64,000 bases of DNA, taken from the NCBI GenBank assembly GCA_907163375.1, contig CAJQUW010011506.1, forward strand, positions 310,001 to 374,000, in the 5' to 3' direction. Origin of the DNA: Prostheceraeus crozeri (lineage: Eukaryota; Platyhelminthes; Polycladida; Euryleptidae). The translations under genes were made by a program, and so were the position numbers. Each line of letters opens with the position of its first letter. The first letter of the stretch is position 1. The notes below the pieces were generated by a model. It searched no databases. It was not told the origin of the DNA and worked only from the letters and a program-made list of their open reading frames with translations. This document shows, piece after piece, positions 43,357 through 54,720 of the stretch.

Positions 43357-43444
43357 CTTATATACTTTTTAAACAAAGGAAATCCTAACAGCCAATCAGA
43401 GAGGTACCGAACTTCCCTAAAGAATATATATAACTATATAAAGG
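43357..43444. promoter_or_regulatory. Divergent promoter region with shared CCAAT box
   Basis: Leftward TATATAAG at 43364-43357, CCAAT at 43392-43396, and rightward TATATAAAGG at 43435-43444. The two TATA motifs point away from each other, towards the ATGs at 43275 and 43500, at usual distances for RNA polymerase II. Confidence 0.7.
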
Positions 43445-43499
43445 ATGTCATTGTTCCAAACTGTTAAGTACTTATCCTCAACGTTCCATAACAAGAAGC

Positions 43500-43790
43500 A
43501 TGTCCTCAAAACCACTATTTTATTTTCAAAATGACAGCCAAGTCATTATGGGAGGTCAGTTGGACATGACCATGCATCTGTCTTGCGGCTGCAAAGTGGC
43601 CCTGTGGAAGACCTTGACTGTGTCAGCACTTCAAAGGCGGAATGGACTACCAGTGAAGTGTCCGGTACACGAGTGCGATCATGACTTTAGCAACAATAAA
43701 ACATTTCATGAATGGTGTGATGACTTCCTAAAGATCATGGAGTCGCCTGAGGGACGTGATCTACACCCATCATTTATTTTTCATGCTTAA
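43500..43790 (+). CDS. Small Cys/His-rich protein at the right end
   Basis: 96 residues. Cysteines and histidines are spaced like a zinc site: LSCGCKV, then VKCPVHECDHDF, then FHEWC. The order CGC..CP..C is reminiscent of zinc-finger or MIZ/RING-like folds, but I cannot assign one. It is the only rightward gene in the right third and lies just inside the right inverted repeat, with TATATAAAGG about 55 bp upstream. Probably an accessory regulator. Confidence 0.7.
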   Translation: MSSKPLFYFQNDSQVIMGGQLDMTMHLSCGCKVALWKTLTVSALQRRNGLPVKCPVHECDHDFSNNKTFHEWCDDFLKIMESPEGRDLHPSFIFHA

Positions 43791-43927
43791 ATTAAACTTA
43801 CATTGTAAATCTCTTGTCTTTTTCACTTTAAACATAGTTCTGGAATTGGTTTTCTTATTGGGGAGCAACTAAATCATAACTGCACATTAAAGTTTCACAT
43901 CTAAATAGTGCTACATTTAAAATAATT

Positions 43928-44317
43928 GTCACAATAGTCGCAATTGAGCAAACCCATTCAAAATCAAACAACGGACGTCTATCGGTACGTACCCAAGTGC
44001 TCAGAACCAAACCACACAAGTTCGATCATAGACGTTCCCAAACACAGTGTACTCAACTGAGTGTACCAAACACATGTACCTATCCAGTAAAACAGATCTC
44101 ATACAAGTTCCTATTCATAACACCGAATTATACATGTACCTATCCATGTGCCTATCGATAACTAAATTATACATGTACCTATCCATGTACCTATCCATGT
44201 ACCTATCGATAACTAAATTATACATGTACCTATCCATGTACCTATCCATGTTCCTATTGATAACACTAAACTTTACATGTACCTATCCGTCGCAAGTAGG
44301 GCACAGTTTTTACTACT
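43928..44317 (-). repeat. Polinton right terminal inverted repeat
   Basis: Reverse complement of the left end. It is 39 bp longer because the array of ATGTACCTATCC units has a different copy number (one block gained and one lost relative to the left). The outermost bases ACTACT abut the TCCCAC duplication. Confidence 0.95.
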
Positions 44318-44323
44318 TCCCAC
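44318..44323. other. Right target-site duplication TCCCAC
   Basis: Identical to 23579-23584. The perfect match fixes both ends of the element and supports a single, recent insertion. Confidence 0.95.
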
Positions 44324-47300
44324 AAGATTAAATTGGTCGTTAATCCATGAAATTGTCTAAAGTAATTACCACCATATATCTCATAGATTATAATTTTCTG
44401 CATTGAAAATGAAAAAAATGCAATGAAACATTTTTCTGCATAGATTTTTGGAGTTTATAGAGCATCATGCCCAATAATGGAAAAATACGTGTATATAGAT
44501 AAGTTGAAAAATTGTCGAGTTAAAGCTATAGAGAAAGCATTAATATCCTAATAAAATTGATAGTCGATTCTGTACTTCCGGCATCGATCTATGAAGACAT
44601 AGATCTTATGAACAATCAAATTAGTAGAGCAATAGTTGCAAAGGCTTGCCGTAAGACGCTGTATTCTAAGTGACTTTGTCAAAATGAGTGAATTGCTCGT
44701 ACATGTGCATTGAAGGAAAACTATGAATAAACGCAAATATTGCACTTACAATGCACGGGACCCATAGTTGGTACAGTGTCAACTCAAGAAATGTCAGCTT
44801 GCAGTGAAAAGTTTTACATCTAAGGAGTTTGTCTTTTACGAAATCACGTTTCTGTTGTATAAAAAATAAATTGATCAATTTTAAAAAAGGAACATTTTTC
44901 CTTAGTTTACATGCTAGCGATTTGATACTTGATGCTTGAATATTTTTGAAACTTATAAGGCATCAGCTAGTATGAAATTTTGCTGATGCGTCGCCTAATT
45001 AAAGGGAGATTTAGTTGTTTATCAAGGATATTTATTTCAATGCAGCAAAAATTGAAAACTAATTCTGCATCTTTAACTTAGCAAACTTAGGTAGAGCATC
45101 TTTTCGAAGAGGCTAAATGGGTCTGAGTCAAGACAGTTGCCCAAATTATTGACTGACTGAATGCATTCTTTGGGATCATTGTAAAGAACATTGTAAAGAA
45201 TTGATCGATAAATGGTATGAATAATCATACCCTGTATGCGAATTTAATTTCATACATGTGGATTGATTAAATTCACGTAGGTATGATTTTGTGATTCACT
45301 AAATTAAGCTTGACTTTTGTTACCTGAATATCATTACGGACTTTTTACGTGTATATTTTTAAGTTAATTATGATCATTGTATTTGATTATAATATTTTGC
45401 TCTTTCAGTGTCAAGTAATCTGTCACTATGATCAAGTGCAAGAAAGATACAAGTACTCATATCAACAAGGCTGAGTCTTGTAGTTCATTGAAGTCAATTT
45501 TTAATCCTCTACAAGGTCATCAGTGACTCGAAACTCGAAGGATTGGCAAAATGCTATTCCTTCTTCTGCATTGCTATCATGATCAGTCAATTCTGTGCTA
45601 ATTTCTCCAAAAACAGCAAAATATAGCACAATTCACAAATGGCACTATACGTAACATGAGCTTATTCGATTACACACTCGATACCCACACCTATCAAGAT
45701 TTTCAGCCACTGGTTGCTGCTTTCAATGTGCATATCCGTTATAGCCCTTTGATATCATAGTGAAAGCTACAGAGTGTCAGAATTGTCCATGGTTAGATTC
45801 CGCGAATGAACCGATAATTTTTCAGACATTAAGATAGATTCTTCCGTTTGCTAAAATTCAATAATACGATTACTTCTAAAAGAAAAGTTTCAAAACGTAT
45901 GCTCTTTTAAAATGACAGAAAAACAAAGTACGCATATACGAGTGCATCGTAGCTTATTTCAAAGATCTGGAATGACGTTTGTTAGAACATGTGATAGCAG
46001 TAATGTGAGTCAGGACTGGAAAGTTTGTAGGATAATCGATGGAATTTTGGTCAAATTTCATTTTGGTCAGATCGGATAATATGCAAATATTTTCAATGTC
46101 ATCATAACTTAATTTGCGATCTATTCATTGTCATTTATTATCTTTCATAAACATTCTGAAGGATTAATGTCATTTCTATCTTTCATTACTGTAAATATCT
46201 ATATTTCTTGCCGTTCTATAAGCAGGATATCAAAAACTAAATAGGATCGACAAACATTTCCGATTCCAGGTGGTATGATTATCCTCCAAGAAGCACAATT
46301 TTGACAATCCACTTGTGTCAATTTTTCTTGTCATAAAAGTCATTTAACAAAATGAACCAGTTTCCGAACATTCGAACGACCATCTTGATGAAAGGCATAC
46401 TGAATAACACGATCAGCAAAGTGAAAGCAAGTATTTAATTAGAATGATCACATTTATTATATCGGATCGATCTGCGTGGTTTAGAAGAAACGGCCGTACA
46501 TGCCAATTATCAAAGTCAGAAATGAGAGAATTTTTTAAAAAATAACTTTGCTTGATGAATTGCGTCAATTACAAATGCATGTCGAGTTATGCAGTAATGT
46601 ACGCTAACCAGGAACTTATGGAATGCAGTCAAAGCATATTTCACAGATTACGAGTGCGAGTTCGTAATTAAACAATGAAGATTGAAGATCATCTAAATAT
46701 TGATGAATATTGACTGATAACTGGCATTCATCTTTTGATGTTTTCACATTATTCATGTACTGAAAATCGCTTGGTCCAACTTAAAAACCAAAATCTATTT
46801 TAAAAAAACCTCAAAAACTTGCGGATAACATAAAACGCCGAATCTGCAGATGATAGACAGAGGCAGGGAAGAGTGGCTGAAATAGAACATGATGATGAGC
46901 ATGTGTAAATGATGGAAGGAGAGATGCTTGGTTCTCGATAAATCGAATTCAGCATTTAAATAATCAATTAAATTTCGTTAAAATGCAAAAGTGATGTGCT
47001 TTATGAATCGACGTACATGCATGTAAATGATACAAGAAAAATTATGTAGATATAATAATGGAAGTATTAGTTGAAAAAGCAAGCGGAGTAAGGACAACAT
47101 GATTTTCCTCACACCGTCCCAATAAACAAATGTTGATGCCGAGTGATGTCACCAATGTCTGCTTATGGAAGACCGGTTTCAAATACAATACTTTAATCCT
47201 CCTTTCTTGATCTTACATCCAATGCTTGTCAAGCGCATATTTTTGTTTTTCTGCTTGTTAATATTTTTAGACTTGCTTTTATACAATTTGCCGTCATTAT

Positions 47301-47904
47301 TCATTATTGATTACTCATTTTGATAGCAGAACGGAAATAAAAGTTTGGAAGCATATAAGTCTCTTGAGATACTTTTAATTTCATTGTGAAGAATTTGTGG
47401 AGATGTAGCTCCTCGTGACTTGTCAAGTTTTGAATTCACTTGTTAAAGAAGTTATGTAAAAGTGCAAGAATTGCAAACGAAGGACAAGATTTATGCTACT
47501 CATTTGCTTATGACAATGGCGCCCTATAGTCTGAGTACGATGACTGAAGAGCACAATTAGATTGTAGATTGTGAGTTAGACCACGAAGTTTGATTTAGAC
47601 CCCGTGTTTTCATTCTCATATCCATATGTTACTATAGCGACTTAGCTCAAACTAGCAGTTAATTGCAGTGAAGTAGAAGTTGCAGCAATATTAGAATTTA
47701 GTATTTTCAGATCTTGCAAATATTTTCAATATTTCAATGTAAAACTCCTAGTGACCAAACCAATGAAAATTAAAAGAATAATCCAGAATGCGCAGGAAAT
47801 TTAGGTAGCAAAATTAAAATAGTTTCTCAAACCAAGGTTGGGCGCGATTCTTAGATCAATCGATAAATTGACACTCTTAAAGGTCGCGCACCCACGCCTT
47901 TCAT
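44324..47904. other. Intron right of the Polinton, no feature seen
   Basis: AT-rich DNA without recognisable exons, RNA genes or named elements. Frames at 44548-44878 are short and unrecognised. Confidence 0.5.
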
Positions 47905-49110
47905 GAAGGGTTAAGGTACTACCGATGCCATATTTATCCTAAGGCAACTACATGAGAAGTACATCAGCAAGTGGAAAGATTTATACGCTGCTTTTGTTGA
48001 TCTTGAGAAGGCGTTTGACCACGTGCCGAGGAGTGTAGTATGGTGGTCTATGAGGAAGCTCGGAATCGATGAATGGATTGTCTCCACCGTTCAATGCATA
48101 TGCGAGCATTCAGAGTCCGTGGTGAGTCGTGACAACGCAACTGGTGAAACCTCCACCATCGTCATGGGGGCTATTTCGCAAGATCACCGTCGTGGATGCC
48201 TTCAAGAGATTCTCTACGCGGATGACTTGGTTATAACATCGGACTCAGTCGAAGATTTAACGACTCGCTTCCTTTTCTGGAAAGAACGTTTCCTGGTGTG
48301 TAGGGAATGGCAGTCAACATCGATAAGACTACCGATCAACCGGAGTGGTCTGCAGGAATGAACTCGATTTGTTGCTCAACTTGCCGAAAATGGTACTGAT
48401 ATGTCAATTCTACGCGCTGATCTCTATTTTAAGTGCCGGCGTTGCAGAGGAGAACTCACTGCATCACAACCGCAGGTCATTCAGATGGTAATTGGTAACG
48501 ACTGTCTGAGGTTGTAGAGCACTTTGTTATTTGGGTAATGTGCGTGGGAGATCCGTAGGCTGTGGTGGGGCGGTAACTGCCCGTATAAGAAGTGCTTGGA
48601 AGAATTTCGATGATCTGTTGCCAGTCCTGACGAATAAAGGGATTTCTCCCAGACGCAGGGGTCATGTTTACAAGGCATGTATAAGAAGCGTGCTGTTGTA
48701 TGCTTCGGAGACATGAGCTATTAAAGCAGAAGATCTCGCAAGCCTCACAAAGAACGAGAACTTCATGATACGTTGGATGTGTGCGGTCAAGCTTTATGAG
48801 CGACGCTCGATGTGCGAACTACGGAGGATGCTTGGCCTGAGAAATTGAGATGCCGATTTGCGACAAAATCGCTTAAGGTGGCACGGTCACCTCCACAGAA
48901 TGTCCAACTGCAAGTGGCCGAGGAGAGTAATCGATCTTGACATATCGCACGATGTCTGGAAGGATATGGAACTCCTACATCTCAAACCTTGACTTGCGCA
49001 AGACCGGACGGTGTGGAGGAGGCGCACTCATGCGATCCAGAATCGACTTCACCTAAATGTTGTGCCCTCAAGTCTGGGGCCCAACCGACAATAAACGAGG
49101 AGCAAGAGCA
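47905..49110 (+). mobile_element. Truncated LINE reverse transcriptase copy
   Basis: Rightward reverse-transcriptase pieces: FVDLEKAFDHVPRSVVWWSM around 48000, EILYADDLVI near 48210, then the post-RT region with NKGISPRRRGHVYKACIRSV and LLYASET, and further on NRLRWHGHLHRMSNCKWPRR. The pieces fall in several frames, and a segment between palm and YADD is short, so the copy has deletions and frameshifts. The 5' part is missing. The style (DLEKAFD.VPR, LRW.GH..RM) is that of RTE/craniate-type LINEs. The 3' end runs into GAGCAAGAGCAAGTAAG, a short simple repeat. Confidence 0.82.
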
Positions 49111-49840
49111 AGTAAGTGAGCCTTTCATTTGATTACATTCTAATTTATTTAAAGAAAATGTTTGCTATATTTTGCATGCTGTATATATTTTTCCTGGAGT
49201 CTTCTTAACTTAAGGGACTGTAAATCGGTAATTTATTTTTGGTTGTTTTAACTTTCAAGTCCGGATTTTCTGACGAAATTTGCGGCGTGTGCAATTTCTA
49301 GTTAAAAATCATGAAAATGCTGATATGAAAAAAGTTATATAGGCCTGCTGCATCGTAGCTCCATCTTATCTATCTTGTTCGGGGAAATAGTGAAAAAAGT
49401 CGCATCACTTTATTAAAAACTTTCATATCTCAGCATTTGCTTACGTTATGATTCCCATTTTGCATGCTTATTTAGATAATAATAGACTTTTTGGAATGAA
49501 TCATTTTATAGCTACATGAATTACCTCAACTATTTCGGAAATGGTTTGCTACATATCAGATTACTTTGTTACAACTATCAAAAGGTATATCGCCTTATGA
49601 TATTTCTTTGTACAATACAATCTAAATTGTCGCAAGTATTTAGTAAAATCTAACTAGACAACCAACGAATCTTGATAGAATGTTCGTAGATCAGTGATTC
49701 TCAACAACGATGCCACAGCACACAAGGTTGTTACCGTGTTGTTATCAAAATATTAGTCATTAATGAACCTATAAAAGACCGAAATTTGAATTATTGTCAT
49801 AATTTATTTAAGGCATCTTGCTATATGGATCCGTTAAGTA
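49111..49840. other. Intron between LINE and mariner copies, no feature seen
   Basis: AT-rich sequence without recognisable features; one near-match to the TAGGCCTA palindrome at about 49339. Confidence 0.5.
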
Positions 49841-50943
49841 AGGCAAGCCAAGAGTAACGCAAAATATAAATAAGCTTTTATTTTCTTATTATGCAACATT
49901 TTGAATAGAATAAAGCATCAGGGCTCATCACTCCATAAGACGTTGTCCAACACACCAGGATTTTGTAGCATCCGGTTCACAAAATTCATTCGAGCTTCAC
50001 AGTCTACCTCCGTGTGGACAGCATCAGGGATAGATGGTAGGGATACATGCTTAAGCTCCTTCAGAATTCTACGAACACTACGCTCCGGAATATTGGATGT
50101 GCGTGCCACATCAGAGGAGGAAGCAATATCAAGTTTATTCGATGATTGAACTGGCTGCAGAGACTCCATAACCAGTTCAGATCGTTCTTCGTTGAGAGAT
50201 GGGAGACCTGATTTTGGTGCATCATGTAGAGAATAAGTCTTCTCAAATTTGGATGTGATGCTTCTGACTGAAATTGATTTCGAACAATCTTGTGCTTGGT
50301 GTTGAAGGCTCTCAAAGTGGCAGTTGGACGTCGGTTATTTGCCTAAAAAAGTTGAACAAATTCAAGTCTGGTAGGCAAATCCATCACGTTTCCTCGTGAG
50401 AGTCAGTATCACAGTTCTTAAAAACGAGGCGGATTTATGGTTGACATATGCGCATCAAGCACACATTGAATTGAATGATTATTTATGACTGATAATTAAC
50501 GCGTTTATTGATGATAACGAGATCCGGATAAATAAATAAGTGAAGTGTTTGACTTTGTTCAGTTCTTGTTAGTTTCTCTATCAAGCACAGATATCAAGAT
50601 ATATATGGAAGTGCGACGTATGACAGCATTCTCGAAAAATTGAAAAACAGGATTCGATCGGAGATTTCCATGATGCCAGGTACATAGTTCTCTGCTGCAG
50701 TATCTCATCTTGTTCGACGACTTCAAGTTGTAACCGAAGATGATGGAGGTCATTTTGAACATCTATTGTGATGCACTTGTACATGTATATATTTTTGGAA
50801 TAGGTATGATTGCATCACTTTCAGCTATTATTCTAAAAATCTTCAAGCGTGCTAGTGCCCCTGATGCTTTATTCTATTCAAAATGTTGCATAATAAGAAA
50901 ATTATAGCTTATTTATATTTTGCGTTACTTTTGGCCAGCCCTG
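49841..50943 (-). mobile_element. Deleted mariner-type transposon with long inverted ends
   Basis: Inverted ends of about 80-100 bp share AGTAACGCAAAATATAAATA and TTGCAACATTTTGAATAGAATAAAGCATCAGGG-type sequence (in two pieces), and TA dinucleotides flank both ends. Inside, on the minus strand, a frame at 49918-50169 carries a helix-turn-helix (DVARTSNIPERSVRRILKEL) and ends VLWSDEP, the first catalytic Asp region of a mariner transposase. The remaining catalytic part is absent and other pieces are rearranged, so the copy is defective. Length of 1.1 kb is a little under a full mariner. Confidence 0.8.
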
Positions 50944-51467
50944 TAGTACATACACATGTGATTTGATAAATCACGTTTTTCAACTTTTATTCCTATTCTG
51001 AGTTATATTATAGACCCATTTGCGTGTAACCCATATCTGCTAATTATGATCATTGTCTTTTATCATGACATTTTATTCTGTCAGAATGTGCTCTTATTAG
51101 CTCTATCACAAGACAACGAAAGAGCTTATTAACAATTAGGCTAAGCTTTAAGGTGATAGTCGGCATCACAGTTAATTATAAAACATTGCCTCTCCAAACT
51201 AATTTGTGACTGGAAGGATTTGTAAAATATTGCTGCTGCTTCTGTATTGCTGTCATGGTAGTCATTTCCTTGGTAATTTCTCCAAAAGAAGTAAAAAATG
51301 CACATCCTACATAGATCCTGCATAGGTGCTAGATAGCAAAAATCTTTATTCATTTGCAATTCATTCACAAGAGTTCATTTATTGAAATTGAAAATGTGTA
51401 ATGTAAAGCGTTTTATTTCAAAGTAATAAAAATCAAAATTTACACACGACATGAATCATTTACAATG

Positions 51468-51691
51468 GTGTCCGTACAATGGTGGTGTCCGTGGCACAGT
51501 GGTTGCGCACTTGGACTAGCGATCTCATGGTCCAGAGGTCGAACCCGGAAAGTGTCATTGGAAGTCGGCAGGAAGGGCATCCGGACTACAAAGCACCACA
51601 ACGCTCCAAACAAAGTCTGACCTAAGTCAGCACCGTCCAAGGCCCCAGTGACGTAAAATCCGTAAAAAAAGTGACGTAAAATCCGTAAAAA
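51468..51691 (+). mobile_element. tRNA-derived SINE, copy 2, with 17-bp target duplication
   Basis: Head GTCCGTGGCACAGTGGTT and B-box-like CAGAGGTCGAACCC, then the family body GTCATTGGAAGTCGGCAGG and CACAACGCTCCA. The 17-bp direct repeat ATGAATCATTTACAATG flanks it at 51451-51467 and 51692-51708. The tail is a repeated GTGACGTAAAATCCGTAAAA. The intact duplication shows L1-type target-primed insertion and a fairly recent event. It inserted beside the 3' end of the LINE at 51701-54285. Confidence 0.92.
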
Positions 51692-51700
51692 ATGAATCAT

Positions 51701-54285
51701 TTACAATGACGTCACTGCCTTTAGAGACAACTTAAAAGTTGGACATACACATGTACATTCACTTATGTCATATAAATCAATGTCATACGCAAGAACGAGG
51801 AAAGGTTTATGAGGAACAGATTGCAAATCATCAAAGGAAAGAATTATAAAAAGTGGTACAAAAGGAATAAATGCCCTTGACCTTCGCTGACTTTGGGAAA
51901 GGCATGACTCAAGGTGCCCAGAATAGTAAAGTCTTCTAGGAACCAAATGATGCAGAATGCTATCACGATGTAGCATGTCACTAAACACTCTGCATGCCCT
52001 CTGAAGACGGCGTGCTTCAAGTTCGCCGAGACACATTCCAGAGCACTCGTTGCCGCAGATGATGCGGTGGCAGAGACGTTGCAGTTTTTCAATACGAATA
52101 TTGTTTTCACATTAAAGCCAACAAAAAGTGGTGAATTGTATTCCACAATAGAACGAATAAATGCCCCGAAAACACGTATTAGATCAGCTTTACAAAAGCC
52201 TGCAGCCTTCAAACGACGGAGCGCATAGACTCTTCTGCTAGCGCTTTTACATATATATTCGATGTGCTCATCCCATCTACATGAATCACTAAAGATTACT
52301 CCCAGAAATTTGATGGAAGTACAAAACGACCTGTCCGAAATTGGAACAGGTAAACCACGACGAATATACATGCATTTGGTCTTATCTGTATTCAAACATA
52401 GTCCATGATTCCGGCTCCAATTGCTTATGTTGTCTTCCTCGATTGAAATAATAAGATTAATGTCTGTGTCTGAATATACCGGGATTGCCACAAGAATGTC
52501 ATCTGCGTACTTCACCATCAAAGCGCCATCCACACTGTGTTTTAGCGAACCCATATGTGCAGAGAATAACTGCGGTGCGAGAACGGATCCCTGGGGCACG
52601 CCAGAAGACATGTTACGAAGAGAACTGAACACATTATCTTGGAGACTTATGCGATATCGACGATCTCTCAAAAATGACATTATCCACCTGACAAAGTCAT
52701 GCGGAAGGGCGCCATCAATCAAGGTTTCGACGAGAGAACGGTGATTTAAACTGTCAAAAGCTTGCTTGAGGTCGAAAGATAGCATGATAACCCCTCTCAA
52801 GCCAATAGCATCCACCTGAGAGGTGACAAAATCATGTACAGCTATTTGGGCATGCAATGTACTGGCATTACGCTTGTACGCAAACTGATCACTCCCCGAT
52901 AGTCTTTGTAGTGAGTCGTATACAGATTGCAAAATGATGCCCTCCAAAATCTTAGAGAGAGTTGGGAGCAACGATATGGGGCGAAAATTAGCATCATCAA
53001 ATTTACCATTCTTAGGGATAGGCACGATGTTAGCAGTCTTCCAGATGATAGGCACATGTCCTGTTGAGATGGATATATTGAATATATGTGAAGCAGGATT
53101 GCACAATACATGGGCAGCCTCGCGGATGAGTCTGGCCGACAAAAAGTCACATCCCGGGGATTTCGATTTCAGGTTCAGCATTTTGCTGTAAATGTTGTCG
53201 GGCGAAGCATCAGGGCACCAATGACAAGAAGTCTCAGCAGATTGAAGAGACAGACTAGAATAATCACTTACAGGGGAAAAATGGGACTCGTAGGATGACG
53301 CGAACGATTCAGCTGCAAGAGAAGGAGATTCATGGCCCTTGATCATTGCTTCAAATAGCACAGAAGACTTAGATTTCAAGTCGCACATCTCGCGAACGAT
53401 AGTCCAAATGTTCTTATTGTCTCTTGTACAGTTGGAAACCCACGAACGCTTCGCTTTGACGATCTCAACTTTAATTTTCTCCTTATAATTAGAGTACATG
53501 GTCAAATCACCAGAGCGAAAAGCATTATAGCGCAAATTAACAAGACTTTTGAGGACCGGTGTCATCCACGCTTTGTCTCTCGATCACATTTCAACATAGG
53601 TCTGTGGAAGAGTGTTCATTGCAACTTCAACAAATTCATAGAATAACGTGCATTTGTCGTCTAAACTCAAGTTGGGATCGTAGATACTGTGCTAAGGAGC
53701 ACACTGAAGACTCTGAACGAAATTATCCATGTTACTTTTCCGGAAATCGTAGACTTTCTTTACGTGAGTAACATGATAAGAAGCGTTAACTGGCTTCATA
53801 AGAACAGCCAAATGATCCGAAAGACCAAACGCAGGACAAGTGAAAGCAGAACTGTACTTGGTTTTCAGAAGAGGATCTACAAAGATCTTATCCAAGATGG
53901 CAGTACCTCGAGTGGGAGTAATGACCATTTGAAAAAGTCCGAAGTCATTCATAAATAGGTCACGCGGGAAAGAGTCAAAGTTGCCGGCTACAATCATGTG
54001 TGATGATGGATAGACTTCAAGAAAGTATTGCAAGCAGTTTTGCAGAAATGTGCGAATATCTATTGAGTCTGCGCATCTCATGTTTGGAGGGATGTAGACT
54101 ATAATGCAACAGATGAGGGGCTCCTTCATGATGAAGGAAACATATTCTAAAGATGGTGGACAGTCTCGGAAATTCACAGACGTAAAAGATAAATAGTTGC
54201 GGATGTAAACGCACACACTACCTCCTTTCTTGCCATTATTCCTGTCATAAAGAAAGGGCTGACAATAATCACATTGGGCTATCAC
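51701..54285 (-). mobile_element. LINE (CR1/L2-like): endonuclease and reverse transcriptase
   Basis: Leftward. 54285-53692 encodes an APE-type endonuclease (KKGGSVCVYIRNYLSF, HMIVAGNFDSF, FGLSDHLAV); the N-terminal start is missing and the usual GDFN is altered to GNFD. 53565-51844 encodes the reverse transcriptase: FRPISLLPTLSKILE, FDLKQAFDSLNHRSL, SGVPQGSVLAPQLF, VKYADDIL, CLNTDKTKCMYI, SIKFLGVIF. A stop-rich stretch of about 130 bp separates the two, and the C-terminal part (RLQRACRVFSDMLHRD, PRRLYYSGHL) continues in another frame after a shift near 52.03 kb. Thus 5'-truncated and inactive. Grouping with CR1/L2-type elements is by general resemblance. Confidence 0.88.
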
Positions 54286-54588
54286 ATTGGAGATGTAATT
54301 TATAGTGAGTTGTCACTCTACATGAAAACAACTTTACTCTATGACTCTAAACAACATGCTTCGAGATCGTCCAGGTTGTCAATCAGTATGATATGCATAC
54401 TTGATCCAGTACCTCTGATAACATGCCAGTCGTCTTTAGTCAATTATTTAGTGACCTCCTTCAAAGGATCATCACTGTTACGAATATGTCACAAATTATT
54501 TCAATCAAAACTTATCAGTGATTTCCTCCATCATGCCATCAAAATCTTTGAGCTATATTGTTTAAATGAAGTCAAGTTTCATATTTAC

Positions 54589-54720
54589 CTATCAATGAGC
54601 GTAGAGCCTCACAGCAGCGAACACCAAGGTTATTTTCACTTAAATTGACTTCTTGAAGATTTCGATTTTCTTCCAATGCTGCTGCTAGCAGACAGCCGTC
54701 CTCATCACCAAATCCATTGG
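54589..54720 (-). CDS. Host gene exon: leucine-rich repeats
   Basis: A 132-bp exon with acceptor TTTTTCAG and donor GTAAAT. It encodes ANGFGDEDGCLLAAALEENR then NLQEVNLSENNLGVRCCEAL, one and a half repeats in phase with the exons on both sides (57272 and 17290). It is the last exon before the 37-kb intron that holds the Polinton. Confidence 0.93.

Larger units (their letters stand above)
23585..44317. mobile_element. Polinton (Maverick), about 20.7 kb, nearly whole
   Basis: The element has terminal inverted repeats of 351 and 390 bp beginning AGTAGT, and is flanked by the 6-bp direct repeat TCCCAC. Both the repeat ends and the 6-bp duplication are hallmarks of Polintons. It carries the family core: chromodomain integrase, DNA polymerase B, FtsK/HerA-type packaging ATPase, adenain-like protease and double jelly-roll capsid protein. 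Core genes read rightward from the left end. PolB and an accessory block read leftward, and one small rightward gene lies at the right end. The inverted repeats differ at about five bases in roughly 340 aligned, so insertion was recent. The element looks nearly whole, with perhaps one to three interruptions. It sits in an intron of the LRRC74-like gene. Confidence 0.97.

Noticed and set aside
53110-53298. Plus-strand frames opposite the LINE reverse transcriptase
   Set aside because: They are antisense shadows of the LINE coding region.
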